64,000 nucleotides of DNA from Trogon surrucura (taxonomy: Eukaryota; Chordata; Aves; Trogoniformes; Trogonidae), in assembly GCA_020746105.1 (NCBI GenBank), contig CM036632.1, positions 8,726,001 through 8,790,000 of the forward strand, written 5' to 3'. The notes beneath the pieces are model-generated. The model made no database searches, was not told the DNA's origin, and saw only the letters and a program-made list of their open reading frames with translations. Made by a program: the position numbers and the translations under genes. This document shows positions 51,501 through 63,500 of the stretch, one piece after another (position 1 is the stretch's first letter; the number at the start of each line of letters is the position of its first letter).

Positions 51501-54500
51501 AAATAGCACGGAAATGCCTATATTCCATTGAATGTTTCTGTGCCTTCTTAAAGGGGTTCTTCCATACACATTTGGACTGTAAATGTCAAATTAGAATTTT
51601 ACATTGTGTTGGACTTCAACTGAAAAAATAAAAAAGGTCCAAGTTAGAAATATTATGTTATCCTAGTAAACTGATCATCAACTCAACGACAGCCCACTGC
51701 TTCTTCCAAAACTCTTCCCTAATTAAAGCAAAACTACTGAGTTTCCAGCGTAGCAACAAAAACACCTACTTACTAAAAACTGAGACTCTCAGCTTTGTCC
51801 ATTAAATGTGTACCATTAATTTTAAACTATTAAAATGTCATACTTTCAGAAGAGTGCCTATGCTAAGAAAAAAAAGGAAAAGTCTTCCTTCATCTAAGTT
51901 GGCCACTTGTATTAAACTTGCCCTCTACTTACACATCTTTCTCTGTGATTAAGAGTCTCAGGAAGATACAGTTTATGTTTAGTAACATCAAAGCCACAAG
52001 CACGTTTTGTTATACCTTAGGTATAATCTTCACAGTTAAAACGTAAACTTGCATAAACACTATCAATGGTGGAAGCTATAAGCAACAGATTTTAACTAGA
52101 AATCACTATATTCAACTTGGAACCTTTTCCACAGGAGATATAGCATCATGAGTCTTGTTTAAGCTCTCTCAAGTCAGTTCAGACATGAGTTTTCCCAGAA
52201 GCACAGTAGAAACAAACGCAAAGTTACCTGGCAAAGAGACACGACTGTCCACGCACATTGACAGAATTCTTTCATACACTAGTTTCCCTGTTTAAAAAAA
52301 GTTTTAAAAAAATATCATTCATAACGAACTGTAAAACACAAACGTTGATGCAAAGGTTTTCACCTCCAACACACACTGACATTAGCTGGAGGAACGTCCT
52401 AGAACACTGACATTACGCTGCCCTCTAGTGAGGCTGGAATGTTAAGTCTGAATTCAGCACTGCACATGGCAAAAAAAGTTGTCCGCCCCCTTAACTGCAG
52501 AGGTAGCACAGGGGTCAGATTTCTCCCAGGCCAGGAAAGGACAGCTGGTGCCCTGTCCTTGCTGAGTTTGGTTATTATGTTATCTTCAGCAGCTTTCAGT
52601 TAGGAGGAAAGAGCACAAAGAGGAAGCACGACCTGAAAAAACAATTGGGTCTGTGTCACAGCATATCCTGCTAAACATGAAAACACCTCTCAACTTCGAA
52701 GGTGGTTGTAAATCTTTTCTATAACATGGCAGAAAACCAAGAGAATCACATAAAGTGGACGACAATTTCACTTAAAGGACCTTTTAAAAATGATAAAAAC
52801 AAATGAAAAAAATTATTAAAAGTAAAAAAAAAAATCAAGTAACCACATTTTGATCACTTCATAGTCCCCATTCAACTAAAGAAAACTTTCTGACTCCTAC
52901 TCTTCAAATATAAATAGTCAAAAGGCTGCCAAAACCAAAACACCTTCATAATATCAACAGTGTGTTTCAAATTTCAAAATACAGAGATTGTGATTTTTCT
53001 TAAGGTTTTGCTCTAGCTGTTCACTAGTATATAAAGCACAGAATTACTAAAGTAAATATTTTTATTTTAAAGACTAATAAGAGTTTCTGAAGAATTCTAT
53101 ACCATGTTTGTACCACTGGTGTCTAAACATGTTGGAAAAGTTCAGTGTTAAGCCAGAGTCATGTCAGCACTTTTCTGATAACTTTGACGTTTTCTAACAT
53201 TACAAAAAATTATTTCCATCTTATAAACAATTACACACTAAGCCTGGCACATTAGATACTTACCAAAAGTATCGAGGATATCTGTAATTAAAACAAATTT
53301 ACTTGGATAAAACTGAATTACAGTTGTGTCTGAAAGCAGCTTAGAACACTAGAAGGAAAAAAACAAAGAACATTTTTAGAGGTCAATGCGGGTGTTTTTA
53401 CTCCAGACAGGCTGGAACAGAGCAGTATCCACAGATGGAAAGAACCAACACAAATGACTATGCAGGAAAAAGCACAAGAGCATCCAACATAACACGTCGT
53501 GGTGCTCTTTCCATTGTTCAGGTAACTCTTCATTTCCAGCAGAGCCAGTCACAGATCTGTTTTTCCTTTACACACGTTCACCTACAATGCAGAATTTCAG
53601 CTGACTGCGCAGATCTGTGCATTTGTTCAGGCAGGACAACTTCTCTCCCAGAAGCATAACAAGGCACTTCTTTTTAAAACAACCTCTTTTAAGGACATTT
53701 TTCAGTTTCTCACCATCTCTCCAAACATTCACATTAAACACAAAACTTGATATGGACTAAGAAACAATTTTTTAAAGTTTTGCTCATTAGCTTTTCAGCA
53801 CATCTTGGGGGCTCACGTAAGCACTCTGAACATTTTGGAAAGAGGCCAGCTGGTCTGCAGTCGGCTCCAGGGAGGAATCTGTGATCACTCACCACCCACG
53901 GGTGCCCAACGCGGGCACGGACGTTAGTCTGTAATGATGGGTGGTGCAAAGTCACATTTGAAAACATATTAGCCAACTTAGCTCTAGAATCAATCAATGC
54001 AAGTGCAGGTAGAAACCATTTACGAGATGAATTCAGAACACACAGTGAAGAATGAAGATATTTTAAAGATATTTAACTAAGCTATACTTTGTTTTCCAAG
54101 ACGGTGCAAAGACTGCAGATTAAACTGCAGTCAGAAGCTGCAGCACAAAGAATCAACTCCCACCTGAAGAAAAGGGGCAAATGACTGAGTGGGCAGAGAA
54201 AGCACCTCCTCCCTTTGGCCATGAGCCAAACGTGGCCTTCAGCCATGAGCCTTCTGCGGTCTCTATTTATGACTGACAAGTACCGTGATGGGCTGCGACC
54301 TCTGTGATCTCTGTCCCTTCTTGCTCCTTCATCAGGAGACAATTCTTTTATCTCAACGGAATAAATAAAGTTCAAGTTTTCATTACATTCCAAACACCCA
54401 ATTCAATATCCCACAAGATTGCTTTATTTAAACAGAAAATCATAATGTTTGAACATACTTAAACAAAAGGGGCACACTTAAGTCTTTCTGGTGCACCAAA

Positions 54501-57500
54501 AGGACAGGTGAGCATATTTACATCTTACAATCCAAGCAGAATCCTCCCTAGTGTGTGGTAAGTTGGTCACCTTCAAAGAAAGGTAATTCAGTAGTTGTTC
54601 AGGACCAACACACACCATGAACACTTACCACTTTTCTTAGAGCTCACATAGATAATCAACTTACTTCAGCTTACTCTAAGTAGCTTAGCTTATTCCATCT
54701 TGACAACTAAAGTATCTTGTAAGAAGGCACTTGAGGAATTCACGTTACAAATTCAGACCCTGCCTTAATAAGCAGAACTCGTTCTGCACTTCAAGCTCTA
54801 TAAGACTCTGATACATCAGGGAATGAAGGCTTCATCCCCAATGCCCAAATGAAAAAGATCTTGGGTAATTCCGTTATTTATTTTTAAATCAAGATAATTC
54901 TGGCATTCAAATTAAAATCACTTTTCCAAACCAGTATACGTTTCTGAAAACAGTAACCAAAAAAAAACCCAAATGTACTCCTCCTATTGCACACTAACCA
55001 GTATGTGATATTAACAATCATAGACTACGCATATAAATCACAGCCCGACGTCAAGAAAACTGCTTAGTTTTTTAAGAAGATGCAATAGCCTTAAAACTAC
55101 GTTATTGACTAGGAAGAATCACAACAAAGAAAGTTCAGTCAGGTTTCTATCCTACCTTGCTCCACAAGTATAGAATTATTATTAGTTACTTACAGTCTCC
55201 TTTATGAAAGATTTTTGTGTTCATGCTAATTATCCAAAACCTATTTCACTCTTACTCAATCTTTCAATTAAGGTTGAGCATCTGCAGCACAAAATTCAAG
55301 TGCAAAGAGAACAATACATAGACAACACTTTGAGACAAACATATGGAATTTTAACATCACTTTCCTAAAAGCAAGCACTGAATCCCATCTTAGAAACTAC
55401 ATTATTTCAAAATCATTCGTGAAACCACCTATAAAAGAATGAAAGCATTCATGCATAGCTTGATGCATGACTGAATGTCAAACACTGTATGTATACATGT
55501 ATTAACGCACTGTAAATACAGCACATTGATGTTCCTTTTCTCCTTCAGACTTGTAAAATTGTATTCTCTTTCACTAAGATATTCACGCTTCACAATGTGA
55601 TATATGGAAATTTTTTTTAAGAATAGTCGTGATTTCATTGTACTGCAATAGAACCTCAGTCACTCTAGGTCACATATAATTTCCTGATCTCCCTTCATTT
55701 ACGTTTCATTTCCTTTATTGACTCTATTACAATTGAAGCTAAAATTACTGCAAACAGTTTCCACAAGAGTATCCAGTATGAGGAAAAAAAAAAAAATCCT
55801 CACTTTATATAACCCTGCTTGACGACTATTAGCATTACATCAGTTTTACAGCTTTTAAGGATGTCATTATCTCCTCTGTCCTCTAATGCACTTTGCCTCC
55901 AGCCTTTTTTTAAAGGCCAAGCCAAACGAAAGAGCATTAAATTTTCCTATTCCCCCTTCCCCCTTCACAGCCCATCACCCCAAATGGGCAAGAGGAAGAC
56001 TGAAGTTTTTTAAAAAAAATAATCCAAGCACTTAAAAACTGGAGCTGTTTTCCATACTTTAAGGTCCTAAATCAGATTATTCAGTTGCCTTAGTAAGTGT
56101 GGATGAGGAAAACACTGACGTTCAAAAAGCCGTTCCGGTATTATTTGGAATGGAGTCAACGGGGCAGAGGGGGAAGAGGATAGGAAATTAGATGTCCTAG
56201 AAGGAGTTGATATCACTAGCTATTATTTTTTTTCTAATTACTGCTAACCAGGTAAAATTCCCACACCTGTCAGCTGGCCGCCCTCTTTACTGAGAATTCC
56301 ATCCCATGTACCCCAGTCAAAGTCAATATATAACAACACTGTTTAAAATCCAACTGTTGTCAGAAGTCATAAAACTCAAAGAAATGGCTTTCAGCGAAGA
56401 ACAGAAGAAAAAAGCAGAGAAATAACAGAAACACTTCTTTCTCCAAGAAAGAAATTCAACAAGCCTCTCTGCCAGCCTCACCAGTTCTATACAGAGCAAA
56501 AATGTAAAGCTGACCTGGATGACTATTTTCAAAGCTTTTACTTTCTGATCCGAGGACCAAGCATCCTTCAAAGACTGGTTCAGTTCTTCAATCCGGTTCA
56601 TGTAATCCTGCTGAGTCAGATTCAACAACTCCTTCTGTGACCCCTGGCAAGAAAACACAAATTTACTTAATAAAAGAGAGAGGGAAGGAAGGAGAGTGCC
56701 ATCATTACAGAGACAAATCACCAGGGGCAGAACCCACCAAACTTATTACAGAATTTCCTAATTTTCTCTTCTGACATCTGCAGCATCAGGATTGCAAGTG
56801 TCTGGCACAGGAGCGCAGCACAACTGCTTTGGTTTCCAAGAGACACAAATGCCAGTACCCAAAGGCACCCGTGAGATGAAAACGCTGGGCTATCGCAGCC
56901 GTGTTGTACTCGCGCTTCAGTGAAGACACCAACACTACACAGAAGCACCAGAGCACCCGGGGAGAAGCAGCATCAGAGGGAAACTCGGGACTAGTTTTGA
57001 AGACTTTATCAAACTGCACTACAGAACAGACTTCATAATAGGAGAGTCTAGAAACAATCATCAGTAAAAACAATCACAGATTAAGAGATATAATGTGAGT
57101 GCAATTAGTTTCATAGGTTTATTTCCTTATGGTAAAGGGTACTTTATTTTTCTACTAAAAGAATCCAATCCTTATTTGTGACATGCAACTATTAGAAGTG
57201 TGCTGGCTCAGTTAGCTAAGAGACAGAGATTTCAAAACAATATTATCTAAAATAGCTCTAGAAATACCCCACGGACTGAGGTTTTAGGAAAGCAAGTTAT
57301 GGAACACCTCGGCTTTGCGCAGTAAAATGTTGCAGTTTGAGAATTAACTTGATGACTCAGTATTTCTATCAAGCACAGAAATGTAACTTTCATTAAGCTC
57401 AGGTAGACAGCACGCACCTTCTGCAACAGGGGTAAACAAAATTATCAGATACTAAGACTATTAGGGTCCATGAAGTTTTATAGCAGCTGCACACCAGTAA

Positions 57501-60500
57501 ATCATCACTGGCACATCAGGTGAATTTTTCCGTCACAATTTCTAGCAATATAAAATTATGATTATGCCCAAATTCTGTAACAGTAAGGACTGAAATTACT
57601 AGGGAAGTCCCAAGGAAGGTATCCATCTGTCTACATACTGCTTAAGGACATAGAGAATCAGGACTTTCTTAAAAGACTTTTATTTCATTAATTTATTTCA
57701 CTTTTTAAGTGATGATTGGATCAGAAAACTTTCCCACCTCTTCCAGATCATCCAGTTCTTCTAACCTTGTCCTCACTTTTTCAGAAACTGCTGAGCCAGT
57801 AGTTGTAGCTTTTCCTGTAAAGAATTATAGGTTTTGAGTTTAACATTTGAACACTTGGACTTTTAAAGGAAACAAACCTGAAGGAGAGTGACCGACTCAG
57901 ACAACTAGTCAGCCTCCATGAGAGCAGACAAGTGGGGTGCTCCATTTGGTGGCTGTGCCTGAAGACACATTGAAGTGGGCCTCGAGTTCGTTCACTTTGA
58001 ACAGGGAATGACAAGTAAGACAAACTGAATGTAAATGGATTTTCTGGAAATTTCTGCTGGTAAGGAGAGAACCGCTGCATAGAACCACAGGATAACTCAA
58101 GTTGGAAAAGCCCTACAGAAGTCTGTGTCCAACTCCTCTCCTCAGAGCAGGGGCAATTTTTAAACAGATTGCACAGGGTTATATCCAGTAAATCTAGTAA
58201 GATCTAAGGGCAGAGATTTCACGCCCTCTCTGGACGTCCTGTTGCAGTGTTTGACCATTCCCATTCCAAAAAGGTATTTCTTTCTTTTTTTTTGCAGAAG
58301 CTGAAATGCTGCATGTTTACTCATATATAAAAATTCTGATTTACTATGCAATCAGCTATGACTACTCAGCCCGCATTTGCTTTGCTACAAAACATGATAA
58401 AATATTTAACATTTGGCTGCTTTTTGAACATTCAGCATACAGTTGCAATCACTTCACTTCTATGTAGAGACAGTAACTGAACAAGTTCCCAAAGGACTTG
58501 TTTGCCTTCCCTTCCAGCAAGGGGAAGAGTTGATAAACACAATCCTCAAAATATCATCATTCACTTTAGATGAAAGAAAGTTTTAAGCCACGGTGGAAGG
58601 CCGTGAATTCGATTTCCTTCCACAGCACGTACTCACAATTCATTGACCTACAAGGCATACAAGACAAGGTGGTCGGGTGATTTGCTTTCAATCATTATTT
58701 TAAGTAAAAATCCAGCAGAAGTCTTACTCGCACAAAAAAAAGCCATGGGTCCAACCATATGTCAGAACAGGGGAAAGAGAAGAAATTGCATTTCAACTCT
58801 TCTTGACCACAAGCCTGTCACTGAAACTTACCTCAACCAAAACCTGTTACTGTTAGATACAAAGCAACCGCTCACCTTTTTCAGATCCCATGTACAGATT
58901 CTGTGAAGAAACAGAAAAAGCAGACTTTGAAAAAACATGTATTCAGTTAGTATTCCAAGAACACACAGGCTAATTACACGGCTAATTAAGCCTCCAAGCA
59001 TAGAGAAGTAGACATAAGCCCCGAAGTTATGTGTATTGTCACAGAAGCCATCACCTTGTCTTTTTAAGTATCAACAGACTTTTGGTCTTGGCTCCAAAAC
59101 AATCATTTTAAGCGAGAGCTTGCGGCACAGCTTTCTACAATATTAAAACTGAATTTTAGAGGACGTGTATTTACTCATAATTATAGAACAACAACATTCA
59201 AAACCTATTAAGGGTCTAATAAACATAAATACACCTGGAGAAGCTGCCACTTACAATAGAGAGCTTCTCTGTTGTTGTGTATCTAGCAAGAATTTCCCCA
59301 CGTTTGCTTGACCATGGTTCAAAGTCACTTCCTACCGCTGAGCTGTCGTCTTTATCCCGTTTCTTTCGTGTACTATCCTGTGAGGGGAGTAGGAGCGCAA
59401 ATGTTAAATACAAATCTGGAAGAGAAGGCTGATCAAGGTCAACTTAACATTTCAAGTGCTTACTGATCCAAAAAGTTAAAATAAAAAAATAGCCCCTATT
59501 TAAATAAATGTCAACATAAAAGAGGTAAATAAGAAAACAATACATTATTCTATTACTACAATATATTTTCTATTTGCATTAACCTCCAAATTGGTGAGAC
59601 AAATATATTTTATGCAGGGTTGGCTTTACGGTTTTGTTTTGGGGTTGTTTTGTTGCTTTTGTTTTTTTCTTTAGCTGAGATAACTGCCTTCCAGTGTTAC
59701 CATGGCAGCAGTAGTTGCCACAGGATCTGCAGCTGCTGCAAATAAGGACAAGGGATCGGTGCCATCCAACACACTGCTCAGAGGATCCATCATAGAACTG
59801 GAAGAAGAAGAGGAGGTAGAAGAAGTACTTCCTTTCCGATTCATCTTCTTCGTCTTGGATTCAGTAACCTGAAAGAAAAATTCAAAACTATTCAGCAAAA
59901 AGACTCTTTCTCCTCCTTATTTTCTCTAACAAATCATAAAAGTAGTACTACATAAATTGTGCTGCTGCAAAGAAAGCAAGGACCCACCTACAAAAAATTC
60001 TTCAAAATATGCATTAGCATTTAAATCAAAGCACCTTTTTCCCCTGACCCTGCAGGCACTCTGCACTAGCACTGCCATTTCTTTTTTCTTCTTCCTTCCA
60101 ATTCTGGGTCTGCAGAACTATAAGAACAACCATTCTACACTTCTTTCTAGCACACCTCCTTGATTTTATTGTTTTTCTCCCTCCAACCTCTTCCTTGCTA
60201 TCTGATTTCCTCTGCCAGTCTCACCTTTACTTACTCAAGCCTGAAACATCAAACCCATTCTCAAGGCCTCTGTCTTATCTCCCCACTGACCTTCCTGAGT
60301 AGAAGCTGCTGCCCATTTATCATTCATTAGCCTATGACTATCATCGCTTTGAAGCTGGATTTTTTTGTACATCCACTTCTTTAAAAGCCTCTTATACATT
60401 AAAGAAACAATTAATGTTTTAAAGCACACAGCTGACTGGAAGTTAACCCAGAACCAAATCTTACATCAAGCAATTACGCAATTATTTGTAATGCAACAAT

Positions 60501-63500
60501 TTGATTTTAAACGTATTCATTATTCAGCATTTAATGCAACCAAGAAAAGCCACAAGTTGAAATGCTGTATTAGCCAGGAGGAGACTGTTTCTGACACATA
60601 ACAGCACCAGTGAATTTCTGTGAAGGACAAACAACAGAATAAACCTTGATGTCTCTAAAATAACAGGCCAGCAGCACACAAAGCAACTTCACCAGTACCA
60701 TCACCAACTTCACAGTGTCTTTAATTTTAAAGGAGCGGAAGTAAGGAGAACACAATCAGCATTAATTCGCATTCATTTTCCAAAAACACACGAAGAAACT
60801 CACTGTAATGGGTTTTAGGGGGTGGTAATCACCAAAATCCAAGGGTACAGATTCCAGCTTGCACACTTCAGATTCTGAAACATAGTTTCTTGATCTCGCA
60901 TGCCTTAAAAAGAAAGAGCAAAGGGAAAGCATACATGCACATAAATAATCACACACTTCAGAACAGAGAAACATATCCTAAGTCTATATAGATGCAGGCA
61001 TATTTATGAAAAGAAATGCATGTTGAATAATAAGTCAATGTAAAGACCAACATTTCCCTCTACTGAGATACAAAAACTAAAACCGAAGAAATTTTACTTT
61101 CGGCCATGCAACTGTATTCTGCCCCTACAGCTGCATTCTCTTCCATTCCATTGGCCATCAAAAGGGCAATTTAACCAGGCACTTGCAGGTGTGACGGGCT
61201 GATGGAGATTATTGAACCCACCTTTTAAACTGAATAATCAGAGTGAAAAAAGTTAAGTGTGAAAACACAGGGAAGAAATCAAAGTGATCATGCACAGATA
61301 TAATGAGGGACCACACAGATTAACTTGTGCAGCTGCAAAGCTCTCCCCTGACAAATCTGTTTCTATCTGTTCCCTGTATGCATAACAAAAGTTGCAAAAG
61401 TCAAATTATAAGAAAAAAAAGCTATCAGGACTCATCTGCTTGCATTGCAGATAAGTCCTTGTATAAAAGCCTTGCCTCTCCTATGAAAAGTAAGTTTGCC
61501 AGTAAGTGAAATAAATCACAAATATATACATATTCCAGGTTTTATTTGTTATGATATTAAGAGTGAACTGTGAGGACTACGGCCTCCATCCTTAATTTAA
61601 AAATACTCTTTTCATTCATATAAATACTAATTAGTATGCAGATGATTACTCTACAAAACACCTTTTCAAAACAAGCATCCAACAATGCTTACAAATAGTT
61701 AGCATTCTACCAAACTCTGCTTCATGACAGTATCTTCCATATTACAGAGAAACACACGTGAACCATTATTTCGCCATGGCCACTTCTGCATCAGTAGTAC
61801 CAGACCTACCCATTAGCCTGCCTCCTCGTTGCTGCACTATGTAAAAATCGATTTGTCAGCATCGCTGCCCCTCTGTTTTGTGGCTGTAGTCCTTAGTTTT
61901 TCATTCATAAATTCAGAAATCACAGCCACTTTTATTCCTTTCCATTTCTGCAAGGTCACTGGCCACAGAAATTCTGCTGAAATTCATGGAAAGTGTTGGG
62001 TTGGAAGGGACCTTTAAAAGCCATCTACTCTACTCCCCTGCAGTGAGCAGGGACATCTTCAACTGGGTCAGGCTGCCCAGGGCCCCACCAAGCCTGACCT
62101 TGACTGTGTCCAGGGATGGAGCCTCCACCACCTCTCTGGGCAACCTGTGCCAGTGTTTCACCACCCTTCTTGTAAAGAATTTCTTCCTAATGTCTAATCT
62201 AAATCTACCCTGCTCTAGTTTAAAATCACTGCCCCTCATCCTACAACAACCGGACCCATCCTTACAAACAGTCCCTCCCCACCCTTCCTGCAGGTCCCCT
62301 TCAGGTCCTGGGAGGCTGCTGCAAGGTCTCCCTGGAGCCTTCTCCTCTCCAGGCTGAACAGCCCCAAATCCCTCAGCCTGTCCTCACAGCAAAGGTGCTC
62401 CAGCCCTTCAATCGTTTTTGTGGCCTTCCCTGGACCTGCTCCAACACATCCATGTCCTGGCTGTGCTGAGGGCTCCGGAGCCGGGCACAGCCCTCCACGC
62501 ACAGTCCCACCAGAGCAGAGGGACAGAACCACCTCTCTCGACCTGCTGGCTGCACTTCTTTTGATGCAATTACTGCACCCAGAGTAGGCAGCAACAGTTC
62601 CAACAGCCAACTAACGTGTTAGAGACATCTTACACACTTAAGTTTCCTTAGCCACATAAACTCAAGTTTTAAAGTAATTTAAAGTGAGTTTACTTTAAAA
62701 AGCATAGCTCTGACATTCTTACAAAACCTCAGCTGAACAACAACAAAACTCCTAAATCCAAAAATTATTTGCACTTTTTATTGCACACAGAAGTTTGCTC
62801 ACACATTAATAACGCGAAAGAGCGAGACAGATGATTTTCAGTGAGACAATGTATATGCAGGGAAAATTTTCTGGCAACCTAATGCTCTAATTGGTCCCAA
62901 CTGCTGCATCCTACCTCTCCTGATTCCACATCAGGTTTGGTATCTAGCTTGCTCAGGACTGTACCACATCAGCCACATCAAAACCGGGAAGTTTGATACA
63001 GTCGCTGTGTTAAAAGAACAACGGCCTCAGGAAAGTGCGTCTTTCAGCACCGGAAAATCAGCTCATTCGTAACAAGTTTGGTGAAAAAATAACTATGAAC
63101 ATATTTTCCTTTCCCCGTCAGAGAAAGAGTGTCTATTTTATCCTTCCTTTCCCCAGCACCACCAGGCTGTAAAGCTCCTCCATGTCCTGCGGAGCCCCCT
63201 CACCTGCACGCCCGGCTCTCCCGCCACTACACGTCGCTGGCAGCTGACTCTGACCCTTCGGTTTGCAGCCCCTAAACACGGTGACACCTTCCAAAGAGCC
63301 CAGGAAAGGTAACTAAGAGAAGCTAAACCGTGCTGCCGAACCGTAGGTCGCTGCAGATCCCCACCTCCACCGGCGAGGCCCGAGGAGCCGCCGCGGGCCC
63401 ACAGTGACCCCGCCTGGCGAAGCGGCCCGCGCTGAGCGCCCGTCCCGCCACAACCGCACGGCCGGAGCAGCGGCCGCTCAGCTGCGGAGGGGGCAGTAAC

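Larger units (their letters stand above)
49711..53263 (-). other. VPS35L: VPS35L introns 10, 9 and 8
   Basis: These introns flank exons 10 and 9. Intron 9 (50211-52227) contains a moderately GC-rich patch at about 50640-51260 with short ORFs on both strands, none recognisable. No transposon is evident. Confidence 0.6.
56644..60803 (-). other. VPS35L: VPS35L introns 6 to 2
   Basis: These introns separate exons 7 to 2. The only recognisable element is the degraded CR1 at about 58078-58300 in intron 5. Confidence 0.65.

Noticed and set aside
57195-57260. tRNA-like string GCTGGCTCAGTTAGCTAAGA
   Set aside because: It resembles a D-arm, but no anticodon stem, T-arm or acceptor pairing follows.
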